Shown: one piece after another, positions 12,652-25,649 of the stretch | Layout: every line of letters starts with the position of its first letter | How positions within the stretch are numbered: position 1 is the stretch's first letter | Source of the DNA: Capitella teleta | Taxonomy: Eukaryota > Annelida > Polychaeta > Capitellidae | Length of the DNA: 64,000 nt | Assembly (NCBI GenBank): GCA_000328365.1 | Contig: KB308112.1 | Location: 1 to 64,000, forward strand | Direction of reading: 5' to 3' | Notes under the pieces: model-generated | Seen by the model: the letters and a program-made list of their open reading frames with translations, nothing else | What the model was told of the DNA's origin: nothing | Database searches by the model: none | Program-made: the position numbers and the translations under genes

Positions 12652-15600
12652 AACTGATCACACACATACTGCTACAGTACAGTGACGCGCAATTTTATAG
12701 CAATTTAGTGCAGCACGAATACGGTAAATCGTTTGGCTAGAAGCCAAATGCGACAGATGGCCCAGCCCTCTTGAAGCGGCGCTGTGATTGGCTGGCAACG
12801 ACACTCCCCCGTACAACGCCCTTGCCACGACCTTCTCCGAAGCAAGCACATGGCATTCGCGGAAAAAAAAAATAAAATGGAAACAAATGAATGGGATCAC
12901 GGGTTCATGACGCACTCATATAAAATCGACATTATTGAACATTGCCATAAAAGGAAATACTGAACCCTTTTCACTTGCAATCAATATAATATTGGGTCTC
13001 AAGCCGGAGACCAGCTGCCGATACATTCGTGGGAGGTCTTCGATCCACACGTCTGACTAAGATGAATTATATTATTAATATTAACAATATATGTCTAGTT
13101 CCCCTGTTGAATAATATGATTTACACGGCAAAGGAGACATATAAATTATTCTATAAAAAGCACTGAGCGAACTTTCTTAAACGAAGGAGGTGAATATGCC
13201 GTGTTGAGGCACACGTTCATCGTTTCACTCAGTGCTAAAAATATCTCAAGAAAAAAAATGTCAGCAGCTCTGCGCCTATACGTACATAAATAATGAAATG
13301 TGTCTCGTTGATGACGAAGAAATCGCACGCAGTGACACTTATAAAGAATCATATCGTGAGAAACAGGAACATACTTATGTATACTAGTATTCGCGGTGAA
13401 TTTCTTGGAAATAATGACGTTGCCTCACTTGGCTGTAATCCTCTATATTCATGTTTTATTTCATGTCTACATCCTAGTTCCAATATAGCTATGGAGATCT
13501 GGTGAAATATAATTTGGAGTTTTTGTTTTAGTTTAAGAGTGCTCATGGATTCAATTACAAGCGTTGAACTGCTTGTGCGTGAATTTAACCTAATTAGGCC
13601 TCAACATTCCGGTTTCACATAAATTTAGTACCGCATAATTAATGATATAGCATATATGTACCAATACTCTTACATTTATTGTCTCGTAGAAATACTTGAG
13701 ACCTTACTGGGAACTCAGTGTCTATCAACTTTACGCTTAACGGTATAATTATATATTAGGCGCTATGCAAGCGCATCTCGGGTGCTACAATCAATTGCAT
13801 GGCGGCCACGATATATTAAAATAAAGCGATTACAAAATTTACATAATTTCAAGGATGCAGGAAACGCCAGACAGAATACATTACACAGAATTGATACATT
13901 GCATCGGAATCTCAGCCCTCTAACCCACAATTCCGAATTTACAAGGATTCTGGTTATGTCCATAGGGACTTATGCTTATCCATCGTATGTATAGGGAATT
14001 CTGACTTGTGAGCATTCGACCTTTTGACCTCATTAGATCGGGGTCAACAGAGTGGTTCAATAAGCAGCTTGGGCAAAGTATCTTCGGCTTGGGTTTCTAT
14101 TTTCCACAATATTTGTATTGTATTAATATTTGAATCGACGTATAATACTATACTGGTATACGCGTGTAAAATAATAGCACTATAAATAATAGCACTATAA
14201 ATAATAGCACTATAGGGACACTGGAAATAAACAGTATCAACATTACGACCTGTTACCATATCAGTGCACAATTGATACAGCAGCAGCCCTCACCCTGAAA
14301 TGGCATCATGTATTTATGTTGATTCATGCAGTACATTTTAGCACAGATTAATGAACATATATGCAGCACAAGTGTCAATTGAGCACCCGCAGATTGATAT
14401 GCACACCTGCAATGACAGCACACGTGGCGATGTTGCATGGATATCGAACCAAATATGACACGAAAATTGCAGGTAACTCCCCCAAAACACAAGAATTACC
14501 AGAGAGGAAGAGTCCATTACAAACGACACATCAAGTTAATATCGAGCAATGTATAGATATAAATAACAATATTATGATATATCTCATAAGGGTTGGCAAA
14601 TTCAAGAGGTCTTAATCAATTAATTGATATGAATACTTAACTGAAGTGCGTGTTACTATCAGAATACACCTGGTATCAGGTACGGTGTACATTTATAACA
14701 ATGTCTTTTTTCTTGAGATTAAATGAACATTGGTCTTCCCTTTGGTCCGAGGAGTCTTAAAGGTCAACACAACTTTAAAAAAAATTAATTTTTGGGCCTT
14801 GGTTCGGGCATGGGACATAATTATATTAAATATTATATGGTCATTTTTTAGCCATTCGCGGCTTCAAAGTGCTTATTTAATGAGATAGAAAGAGAGTCAA
14901 GATTCGTCCACCCCGCTCTCTTGGGGTATTATGACATCATAACACCCTGCTATAAACCCTCGGGTATTAACGCTTATTTGAGAATTAGAACCACTGAATA
15001 TACGCTGTTCGTGTCTCTTTTATACCATGTAAATGGTATCAGATAATTATTATTTTGCCCTGGAATGATTAATTAGGGTATTTCGTGAATTTTAGCGCTA
15101 TCTCGGGCATTTTGGTTGATCTTTAGGTCTGAGGGTTCGCTAATCCGATGACTACTATAGGATATCACAAGGGTGAGGGTCAGACCGTTAGGGCATAAGG
15201 CTATATCTGCTATGAGAACCATGAGACTAAAGACCCCTCGGAAATAGAGCTACCTTTACGGGCGTAAAAAATAGTCAAAAGTAAAATTTGAATTGCCCTT
15301 TACAAATGCATTTTGCTGATGTCACGTCTAGATGGGAACATTAATTCGTTGCGGTTCACAAGAAGATTAAACTCAAAACCATGCATGGTTTAATATGCAT
15401 AGAAATGAGATTAAGCCAAATTGAATACGAATTCCTCCAATACGAGTCTGATCAGGTTTTAAGAAAATATTAGTACGGTAATACCGATATTCAAATCGCT
15501 GAACTGTTGACAGCGTAGGACAGGTACTATAGTATACATCAGTTAAAAATAGCATCATTTATAACTAATTGCTATCAGTAGACAAACATTCATATATAGC

Positions 15601-17746
15601 TATAACCCAAGGTCACATTTGGTGATTTATAGTTAAGTACTCACGCTGGAAGTTTCCCGTTTCTTACTCATAATGACACGGATATTCAGTGAAGTGAGCC
15701 GAACAGACAGAGTGCCTTATATGCATCTCGAGTACGCGTACACACCAAGCACGCTCTCTTGCCTATAAAACCACAAATGTCTATGAAAGGATGCAAATAC
15801 TTGAGTTACTTAAACTTGCCTATATCAGAATACAGCACAGCTGAGGGGAATTCTTTGGTTGCAGACATTTTAGTATTTACTGTTGCATATTCTGAGGATT
15901 CTTCATAATTATAACTTAGGAAGCAGGGTATAATATTGTTAGCTCAGGAATAAATGGGCTGAGATTGGGAAATTGAGACGGTTACTATGGTGATGAAGAG
16001 ATCCCTGATGAAGGAGCAAGTGGAAGGAGCTAAACAAAATGAATGACATCTTTAAAGGGCAATGACCTTATACATGCAGTGACCTCTGAATCACAGACTG
16101 ATTTAGCATGCGGCACTGATGCATGTTTCAGTCAAGGGAGAAAATTAAGACGTTCTTAATAGAGCATCACAAACTCGTTAATACTCAATATGGAGATCAA
16201 ACCAATATGGATCGGTGATCTTTTTAAACTTTTTACTTTTATTATTGTCTTCCTTTCTTTCTAGTTTCTATGTTATTAATTTAATCAAATGAGCAATAAA
16301 AGAATCTCTATACAAACTGCCCATTTTGACACTTTTCATTTGTTTTCGATGGATTTAAGTTCAATTAGCAATTACAGAATGTAAGTACATCTAATACATA
16401 AACAATCACACACATTTTGTCATTGTCAATCATCCTCATTTCTTTAATGAGTTTTATTTATTTATCATCATTTCCTGAACAAAGATACTATATGTAGATT
16501 CTAAAATCAGAAGTCACTCAGAGGAATTAATTGAAAATTGGGCCATATATAAGCATTGGATAGAAATTCCACTCAGCCAAAGAGGTAGACACAAAATTAA
16601 AATGACTGAATTGAACTCTTCTCCAAAATAAAAAGCCGCTATATATATATAATTAATATCTAGGCCCGAAACATTCACAGTAACCTCTTTAATTTAGGCC
16701 GATGTGCAGTTGACAGACTTTCAGACCAAGGTAAAATTATACTCATAATTCTTGCTCTGTAAAACCTTAACTCAAAAAAAAATATAGTTTCCCTTTATTC
16801 AAGATATATTTATTATTCTAATTTTTTTTTTTTCATAGAAACAAGTGAGACAGGGTAATGATTTAATGGTAATAAACATAGTCAGGCCACCTCGGACTGG
16901 AATATATATAAATTCATTATTTAGTGCTATAAGTAGGCCAACATAATTATATATGCGGTAATTAATTAATTAAATCATCGCATTAATTGTGTTTGTATAT
17001 GGTGCTTCATTTTAATAATATAAAGTGAATTCATTCATATTGCTGACTCATCAATTATCGATTAAATTCCAATCAGATAGGAAGTAAGGAAGGGACCACT
17101 TCGAATGCTAACGTGTTAACATACCGAGATATGGGAAAGTCATCAGTTAAAACTCACCGCTTCGCGATTGGTTCGGCGTGCTGCCTGGGTTTTATCACCG
17201 AATAATTCATATCTCAATAAGCAGTAGACATGTTGAAGTGACAACATGCTTAGATCGGATACTACAGGCCAGTATACGATGAGAATCTCCTTGAACTTTA
17301 CACTTCAAAGCTTTGACAGGTCTGCGCTTATTGACGTTCTCGGGTCAAGGTCGAGTTTGACAGCTTGTGAAATCTCGAAATTACAAAACAAATATTGTCA
17401 ACACAACCAATTATGTGTCCCTTGTAACATAATTTGGTCAATTTTCTAGGTTTGTTAATGCATTTTTCTTATGCTAAAGTGTTATAATTCCAAGAAACAA
17501 TTATAATTGACATCCTGAGTCAGTAATTGAACGTTATGATTAAGTGCAAAAGTCACGCTAAGTTATTGATGTTATGCGAGTCTCACTTATAAATAAATTA
17601 ATGCGAACAGACTAATTATTTGCCAAATGATTTGATGAAAAGTAAATTTGTGACCGAATAGTTATTGCCTTAACAATTATCATTCACCGATGAAATTACA
17701 AATCGGTTTTAACTAAAAGAGGAGTTCAAAAATCATAACGCACTTC
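12652..17746. other. Intergenic, nothing identified
   Basis: Five kilobases of AT-rich DNA without a supported gene. It holds a three-copy 15-bp repeat (ATAATAGCACTATAA, 14170-14215) and one copy (near 14935-14975) of a short repeat that recurs near 58780-58840. Confidence 0.55.
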
Positions 17747-17779
17747 ATGAATGGAAGCATTTTGGAAATCACTTCGAAA

Positions 17780-19169
17780 ATGGCGTCCTCTGCAAACACG
17801 ATTGTCGACGATCTGGAAGGCGCTTTTCATGTCAGCGTTTGTTTTCCCCACACGCAAAATCCTCTATTTTTGAGTGTTTTAAATCATACATTTCTCCACT
17901 GTCTGATAATGTATTCGAATTATAGGTAGTTGACGTACTTTGCCTCAACAACTGAACAATACTCCGCCGCCCACTCCTCATTTCACTAATTACAGAGCTC
18001 TTTAACTTTAAGCTTATGCTAACCCTGTTTACCAGGGTCCTTTACCATGTATGTCATGCCGAACCTAGTCCTGGTACTGTTTATAACCAACTCTCGCTGC
18101 GCCCACAGGGTTGAAGATGTTGAACCAGGCGATTATAAGATCTGGCTCAAATGACGCGAGCTTTGGTTTATGAACTTCATGGTTATTTTAAATTTTCAAC
18201 AAAGATCATAGATGCGACATACATGATCATGCATGATGATGATACAAACTCCCCTGTGGGTCTAGTGAGATCTCGTCCCATCTCCCATAGGACACCGATC
18301 TTTGACTGAAACCATAATCCATTTATTCTCAGTCCTCCGTGAAGTGAGATTCAAGGATTATAGAAGGAGAATCGGATTTGCATTTCTTTGGTTTTTTTAC
18401 AATGGATATCTGAGAATTCCCCTATTTTGCTTGACAGGGTTGCCTTGCATGTATGACGAGCCAAGAGCACTTCAACATTAGCGACTCCGATGAAGTCAAG
18501 ACAAGTGAGTTAACCGGATGATCAACCAGAAAACTTGCAACATTATTCCGTCATCAGGTGTTGATCAATCGATTCAGAAATTCCTGGATGTTGCCAAGCA
18601 GATGGAGTGTTATTTCCTTCAACAGCGCACTCTGCTCTCCATTTATAAACCGGAACAAATCATAAAAGAGGTCAGACGGCAAAATCCCCACAAATCAGCG
18701 TAAAACATAAACCATCCTCAGGACATCCAGGAATTGCGCCAGGAAATTGCCGTCAAAGACGCTTTGATAGAACGGCACCACGAGAAACTCACTCAGTGGC
18801 AGTCAATCATCACGTCAAGAGGCCCCGTCCAAAGCCAAGCCAATCAGCCAGCAAACCCACAGACGCCTCAACAGGCGGCACCACCACAGCAGCAGCAGCA
18901 GCAAGCGCAGCAGCAGCAGGCACACCCTCCCCCCCACCCCCTGNNNNNNNNNNNNNNNNNNNNNNNNNNNNNNNNNNNNNNNNNNNNNNNNNNCAAACAT
19001 GCCTCAACCGCCCCCCCACAATGCAGCCCCCCACCCCATCCACCCCCAGCAGCAGCCTCCTCCGCACATTGGTCCCCATCATCCCATGCACCCAAACGCC
19101 TTCCCACAGGGCCCTTTGGCTTTCCTCGAACAAACCACATCCAACATTGGCATGCCTGATAGACGCTAG
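17780..19169 (+). CDS. MED28: Mediator subunit 28
   Basis: Subunit of the Mediator head module, which links transcription factors to RNA polymerase II in the nucleus. Exons: 17780-17830, 18438-18504, 18558-18670, 18722-19169. The first codes [17 protein letters not shown], the second the TSQEHFN segment, the third [15 protein letters not shown]-type helix and YKPEQIIKE (first residue split as Ser), the fourth [19 protein letters not shown] and a Gln/Pro-rich stretch. The final segment [15 protein letters not shown] matches the end of animal MED28. An in-frame ATG at 17747 would add 11 residues; 17780 has the better context (AAAATGG). An assembly gap of 50 N (18944-18993) lies in the Gln/Pro region, and the frame before and after does not match across exactly 50 bases, so the gap size is arbitrary. 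Human MED28 lacks such a long Gln/Pro insert. Confidence 0.9.
18944..18993. other. Assembly gap (50 N)
   Basis: Fifty unknown bases inside the last MED28 exon. It sits in CAG/CCC-rich sequence, a usual cause of assembly breaks. The true length is unknown; reading-frame arithmetic shows it is not a multiple matching 50. Confidence 0.99.
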
Positions 19170-19194
19170 CGCTGCTTCTCATCATTGTACATCT

Positions 19195-19200
19195 AATAAA
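19195..19200 (+). terminator. Polyadenylation signal of MED28
   Basis: AATAAA 26 bases after the MED28 stop codon; short 3' UTR. Confidence 0.75.
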
Positions 19201-20650
19201 ATCTATTTTGGACTTTTGAAATATTATTTTTCTTCTATGGTTCTATCTCTCTCTGATTTATAGAGGACGTCTGTTTAATTCAGATTATTGGAACATCTTT
19301 AGATTAATTTCATTGGCTTTTATGAATGCAAAGAGACAAGTTTTGAAATTATCTGTTTGCTATGAATACAATTCAAGATCATTTAAAGTAAGATGATCAG
19401 AGATCATCAAGTAAGAGATCAGCTCACTTGTGGCTCCAATGGTTAATAGAATTACTTACAATTATTATGACATTACACCTGCATACAATCAAACCAAATT
19501 GAAAGCGAGTTTTTAATCAATTTATTCATGCCGTTCACATTGACATACACTTTTTTCAACAATAATAATGATCAATAATTCAACGTGAAATTCGATGCTT
19601 CAAGGAACCCACGTCAGGTGTACCGTCAGTGAAATGTTTCAGGCACAAAGCATATTATTATTTTGTCCTTTTGAATGAATCTTGTATTATTCGCTACAAT
19701 TTCTAGGCAGTCATGTGGTTCTGTTTTGATTTATTTCTTAGTACAAAGTTCTGTGCAATTGCACAGAATAATGAATGTCCAAATGAAATCTTGAGAGTTT
19801 TCTTTGTTATTGACATCGTGAGTTCTCAACCGCAAGAGTTCCTTTACTTGTTGACAGTCAACAGATCCGGGCAGAACTCTGGCCTCCTCGGGTTTCCAGA
19901 AATGAGAAGTAAAAAAAAAAAAAAAACGAAAAAAAAAAACGTGACGATTACGATTGGGTTCAAAGACTGTCTATTAATATGGACGCATCGCTGTCATAGG
20001 TGCCAGTATAAAAACTCAATGGAGAGTCTTTGATTGGGTTGGGAGATATTATGCATAGTAATAAAGCCAATTTGTCAAACTTCCTGAGGTGTGATTAACC
20101 AGTTCCTTGTCTGCAGAGCAGTGAATACCAGTACAATTGTTTCATGAACTTTTATTTTATTTTGCCTATATGAAGCAAGTGTGTATGGAATTAACGTTAT
20201 CCATATTCATTCATAAAGCTTAAACCGATTGCCTTAAATCTGCTAATCATAACGCATAGCATTTCTGTGTCTTATCAATGCTGATATTATCATAACGCAC
20301 CTACCGGCACGTGTGATTTCGTCTGGAGCCTCTCGTTTTATGGAATGAGAACAATTCATATAATTATCCCCTAGCTGATTACGTCATAAAAGTGTGCATA
20401 AATTAAAGTATCACTATGGCTATAATTATAGGCCTACATGAACATATCAGGTGTAACTATAACAGGTGACTCCCCGATTTGGAATTATCTCCGATTCACT
20501 GCGAATATATCAAGTTCATAATTATCTTCGCAAGAACGGATTAACACACGAAGCAGCTCGCGAAATACTTCAAAATGGCGATGGGAAAGGTTTCTTTTTT
20601 TTCTGCGTTCATTTCTGAATGGTCTTGTCCAGTTGTCCTGGAAGTCCAAG
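19201..20650. other. Intergenic, nothing identified
   Basis: AT-rich; no supported gene. A-rich run at 19911-19940. Two copies of TCATAACGCA (20247 and 20290) lie here. Confidence 0.55.
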
Positions 20651-21439
20651 ATGGCAACGAATCCGAAGCCAGAGTCACAACAGCCAACCAGAAGACGGAG
20701 AACACACAAAAGCAACCGTTCTACGAAGACGCACTGTTTGCTCCAAGATCAACGGTCACTGTTTATAGACGTAACAGATAATTACACCATGCATCAGGTA
20801 TATGCACATAGAGTTCTAATATTATTTGGTTGTGACAGAGGAAAGCATCGTCGAGGCGCCATACCAGTCGAGTAACTCGGCTCAATAATGGAAGATTTCT
20901 GGTCGCAAAATACAAACACATAATTATTTAGCAGTGAAGTCAGCTTGGTACAGAAAAATTCCCAATTCAGTGAGCTTGAGTCTAAGACGTGGTGATGGAA
21001 GTCCAGCCACCGTCGTCCTCCGCTGGTGGTTGAGTCACCAATGGTCAGCGAGTGGACACTCCCTCGGACACCCAACTTTGGCAGGAAGAGCGCAAAAGTG
21101 TGCTGCAGTCAAAAATGAAAAGCTGCGCCTTGGATAGCTCAGGTAATGAGTACTGTGCGAGTGTAATCATTATTATATCATACGCATGATTTGTTGAAAG
21201 AGGGTGATTCTATACGCGTTCAGCAGTACAATGCCAATGTATGCAGTGGATACACATGGCCGGTCGATTGGTCAACAGACACGACCTCTTCAAATTTCTT
21301 GACATCAGAGGAAACCCTGCTAGTGGACGTTCCAGGATTGTCACTCAGGAGTCAAACATGTGAGAGACCCAGAACTGGTGTCGAGAATACCTCATTGTCT
21401 CTGAAGAGTTTTTTGTCTCGTGTAATTTCCATTAATTGA
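20651..21439 (+). CDS. Probable small multi-exon gene, unrecognised
   Basis: Proposed exons: 20651-20797 (49 codons from ATG in AAGATGG, phase 0, donor GTATAT), 20839-20901 (21 codons, phase 0, RKASSRRHTSRVTRL), a third exon starting near 20951 (KNSQFSELES) and including LPRTPNFGRKSAKV around 21055-21100, and a last exon starting at 21229 and ending with TGA at 21437-21439 (containing CSGYTWPVDWSTDTTSSNFL). The N-terminus is very basic (QPTRRRRTHKSNRSTK), suggesting a nuclear or chromatin-associated protein, which is inference. In the third exon a TGA separates the two protein-like parts in the same frame, so either a short intron or an error lies there. An AATAAA follows at 21568. The family is not recognised. 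Confidence 0.4.
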
Positions 21440-21567
21440 TAGATTTATTAATCTGGTTCAGGCTTTACTTTATGTCTGTCGTCAATATGCAAATATTTCC
21501 ATCTTTGATCATAACCCAAGTGAAACAAAATGTAACAAAAACTCACCTCTATATTGAATGGATGCTC

Positions 21568-21573
21568 AATAAA
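21568..21573 (+). terminator. Possible polyadenylation signal
   Basis: AATAAA about 130 bases after the proposed stop at 21439 and 130 bases before the TSSK start codon; supports a gene ending here. Confidence 0.45.
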
Positions 21574-21704
21574 ATCATATTCCATGATTGCCATGGCAAC
21601 AAAAACATGTTCGTCGCTTCTTCTTTGAAAACTTTTATGAATCAATACAGTTTCCGGAAATATAATACATGAACACCAAATAATGTGACTACATCGATCA
21701 AAAA

Positions 21705-23078
21705 ATGAGTTTATCCAAGTATACCATCGGAGAAACCATTGGCAAAGGAACCTACGGAAAAGTGAAGATTGCTTACTCAGTGCAGCACAAACAGAAAGTA
21801 GCCATGAAGATTATCAGCAGACGAAAGGCGCCAGAAGAGTACGTCGAAAAGTTCCTTGCGAGGGAGATCGCGGTCATGGCTCACATCCAGCATGCCAACA
21901 TCATCAGATTCTACGAAGCCTTTAATCAGGATAATAAAGTGAGTGAACAGAGACCTTTCCAATAGATTACGTGTTTAAATTATAAACATAGAAATCGACC
22001 GTTTTACACCGTTCCGTGTTTGACAGTTAACCTGAATTCTGCTTCCAGATTATTCTGGTCCTTGAATTAGCGAGGAATGGTGATCTGTTGGAACTGATCG
22101 AAAAGAAAGGTGCCGTGTCAGAGTGTGAAGCAAAAGAAGTTCTTAAACAGATTGCTGATGGAATTGATTACTTGCATGCCACCAACATTGTTCACAGGTA
22201 AAAAGCCATTGATAACCACGAAGAATCATTGCAGTACATACTCAAATATAGGGATTTAAAATGCGAGAACATTCTTTTGACCGAGGACAGCGTGGTGAAG
22301 ATCGGTGATTTCGGCTTCTCGTGTACATTCCACGATGGCGAATTGCTGAAGACGTACTGTGGCAGCCTCACCTATGCCTCACCTGAGCTGCTGAGGGGTG
22401 AACCCTACCTGGGACCCCCCACGGATGTCTGGAGCGTGGGGGTCATTCTCTACTGCATGGTAGGCGGCAGCACCCGTGTTGTAACTCGAGTGTAATCTTA
22501 CATTTCAGGTCGCCGAGTGCATTCCGTTCGATGAAACGAACCGTGTTCCTCTGATTGCAATGCAAGAAAGCAAAGCATTCGATTTCCCCAAAGAACCTCC
22601 TCTCAGCGAACACCTCGTTGCTCTGATCTCAGGTATTCTGGAACCGGACGTAGCACTACGATTGACCATCAAAGGCGTATTGAAAAGTCCATGGCTGAAG
22701 GACGTGCAGAACATCAGCCACACACAGACCGACGGTCAAGCCAAGCAGCTGACCCCTTCCACGTCAACAAACCATGGAAAATCTGGTGGTACGTCACCGG
22801 TGAAGCAACTGCAGCCCTCCAAAGGCTCAAATAAAGCTACAGAGAGAAAGGTATCTGATCTGCGGGCTGTTTATGAACAAATTCCGAGCCAGGCATCTGA
22901 GAACCCACACTTAACCAGAGCGCAATTCCGTAGAGTTGAGTCATCTGCTGCAACCTCTGCTTATGCAAGCTCCCGATCAACGCTTCGAGGAAGTCTTGTT
23001 TCAAATGCTGTCAGAAAAGAGGATGAGTTCAAGAGGCATCGGTCAATGCCGGCATCATCAAACCGGTGGGGCGATTGA
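21705..23078 (+). CDS. TSSK: TSSK-like serine/threonine kinase
   Basis: Protein kinase of the CAMK group, closest by eye to testis-specific serine kinases, which act in sperm development. Exons: 21705-21938, 22049-22197, 22252-22459, 22509-23078; 386 residues. Kinase landmarks: glycine loop GKGTYGKV (13-20), Lys35 in VAMKII, FLAREI, LARNGDLLELI, catalytic Asp129 in HRDLKCEN, metal-binding Asp147 in DFGFS, CGSLTYASPELL, DVWSVGVILYCMV and a PWL end. All residues needed for catalysis are present. The features RRKAP-x-x-x-VEKFLARE and DLKCENILL favour TSSK over AMPK/NUAK kinases. A Ser/Thr-rich tail of about 120 residues follows the kinase domain. Mammalian TSSK genes are mostly intronless or intron-poor; this one has three small introns (110, 54 and 49 bp). 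Confidence 0.92.
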
Positions 23079-23166
23079 CCCACTGAAAGAACACAGAACG
23101 GCTACTGCTTATAGGGAGCAGACGGACATCTCTGCTGCCGGCAGATCATCATGACATCGATTTGGA

Positions 23167-23172
23167 AATAAA
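23167..23172 (+). terminator. Polyadenylation signal of the TSSK-like gene
   Basis: AATAAA 89 bases after the kinase stop codon. Confidence 0.7.
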
Positions 23173-24359
23173 CTCACTGATAATAATTATGGTGCACTTT
23201 ATTTGTATGGTTGGTAGCTATCAGACCACGTGACTCGTCGGACTTAAATTGAATACTTGAGTCGATCACCTATTTTGTTCACTTATTATAAAGAGGGACA
23301 TTCTGTTAGATTGTCGGATATTCCTTAATATATTTACAGTAAAAAGATAACCAAATAGTAAAGCTATGCGAAGGAAACCCTAGTCAATTCGCCATAATAA
23401 TAATTACCTGTTCGTTCTGGTCTTATTCGCCCGAATGCCTATTCACCTGACGATGAAGTACATACTACCAAGCGGAATGCTTTCACGTGTTGCATAATCG
23501 GTGGCATGGTATGGGGTACACGCTCTAATTAAACAGCGCCATTGTTACCTGTATATTCAGTTTTACAGATCACGTGTTGATATGCATGTCTATCTGTTCC
23601 GAGAAGAATAATCAGTTGCGGTGCATCGTGCAAGAAAATTACTTAGTATAAGAACAAGAAATATACAATAACATGTAGGCGTATACACAAGAATCTCTCA
23701 ATTGTATGTGGAAGCAAGTGTATTAATTAAGCGCGAAGATTTGATTCTGGAAGCGGATATAGCACACGCAATACTCATTCACTTATTGCATAATTTATTA
23801 TATTCTCTTCGAGTTAAAACTACTCTGCCCTGTGTACCACCGCATGCAAACGTCAGCAGTAAATTTTGGAGTTGAATACTCGTTTACATAGACTGCTGCC
23901 ATTTCACTCGATGTCACCCTGTTTACTTCACATGACAATCAGCGGATGATCTGCCATCAATTTCTGGCTTCGTTTAACAGCTCGAAATTTGTTTAACAAT
24001 ATTATTCATATAAAGCGTTGAAATCAGGAACTTGTGCGATCGAGAGAAGATTCCTGGCAAGAGACCACGTGATGAAGACCACGTGATGAAGACCAAGTAC
24101 AGGAGGATATGATGGAAGGCACTGCAAATATCGAAATAAAATTCCGCGAAAAGAGTCGTCTTGCTAAACATAGAGACGATTTAATGTACAGTGCATGGCT
24201 AAATTATACCGAGGCATTACAGTATGTAAACTCGGAGAAATACATGTAAATGATGAAGGAGGTGAGCATAGTGGGATATTCTATCCAAAGGTTAGTGGAG
24301 ATGACCAAGGGAGGCGCCATACCCACGATCACAACATCAAAGGCGGATCGGGCAACTGG

Positions 24360-24391
24360 AAGTTGACACGGTTTAGCGAACGCCGGAGTTT
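24360..24391. repeat. Shared 32-bp segment, copy 1
   Basis: Begins AAGTTGACACGGTTTAGCGA; the first 26 bases are identical to 25618-25643 and the next six differ at one position. The frame KLTRFSERRS is open in both copies. Origin unknown. Confidence 0.75.
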
Positions 24392-24608
24392 AGATTTCTA
24401 TTGTCCTTCTTTTGAAGATTCCCGCTAAGGGTCGATCAAAGAATTAGCGGCGTCAACAAAGCTTTGGCCTTTCTTTTTGTAATAACCTTTGATTGTCTCC
24501 GCTGTTTAACAGTTATGATCGCCAATGAGCTGAGATTTGAATTATATATATATAATGTTTATTCATCGAAATACATATACGGATATGATTAATGTATTTC
24601 ATTTGGGG

Positions 24609-24640
<32 letters not shown>

Positions 24641-25617
24641 AGCCACGCCACACACTCAGAGAGCTTTAATAAATTATTAAAGCTCCTTGGATTCTATAAG
24701 GTTTGGAGTTTGTTGCTGTTAAACGGAGTAACTCCTGACATAAATACTTACATATTGTTATTGAGCATCATATTTGTTTGGTGCTGAAATTCGAAAAACA
24801 AAATTAAAAAAATAGTATGATGAATTAATCATTGTGAGACGGGTCAATGTGCGTGAATATAAATAATAAAGAGACTAAGAAGGAAATGGACGATTCCATA
24901 ATTAAATTGAATGCATGTTTAGTTGTTAATTTCCCAAAAGTGCATTATTAAATAGTATTATATGTTAGCAATACAAATACATCACCCAAAAAATTTCTTA
25001 TCGGAATATGGAGTGCGTTAAATATCCACGTGCAGAGCACGGCTTACGTTGTGGGTAGTGAGTGCTGGGTTTCTAAGCAGAGGGACGATGACCAATCGAA
25101 GCATATTGAATTAGACTTGATAAATTTCCTCAGAGTAGAGGATGCCTGGCCGCACAGATATAAAAACCAGCTTCCCATAATATACCACATAATATCACAT
25201 CGCTCCTGAAAAGTGTTCATCTCAACTCTTCAGAAGTCAAATCATTACGCGCCAATTGTTATCCATTCGTCCATTTGATTATCGCAAACAGTGGTATTGT
25301 TTTAGGGCATCAACAACGCTCACATTCTGCAAAAAATTTATAATCTGTTGATGAAAAGTTGACCTGGTTTTCTCTTTTATGTATTTGCTACATTACGGAT
25401 TTTGTGTTTATTTATATTTCATGTGAATTTGCGGATTGGATGGTCTCGGAATGCCTTTTTCTTCGTAATAAGCAGATAGGCCGATGTCGTATCTGACATA
25501 CAACAGGAAGATGGTCTTCATATCTATGCTTGAGCAATGAATATGCTTGCATTAATAACTGCCATCACCCCGTCGCCGACTCGGAGGCTGAGTTTGCCTT
25601 CGTGGCGACTGACGCCC

Positions 25618-25649
25618 AAGTTGACACGGTTTAGCGAACGCCGAAGTTT
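25618..25649. repeat. Shared 32-bp segment, copy 2
   Basis: Second copy of the segment at 24360-24391, in the same orientation; flanking sequence is only loosely similar on the 3' side. Confidence 0.75.

Noticed and set aside
18810-19185. Minus-strand frames across the N gap
   Set aside because: They run through unknown bases opposite the MED28 exon and are not real.
24195-24428. 77-codon plus frame
   Set aside because: No splice or start context and no recognised protein; kept only as the site of the shared 26-mer.
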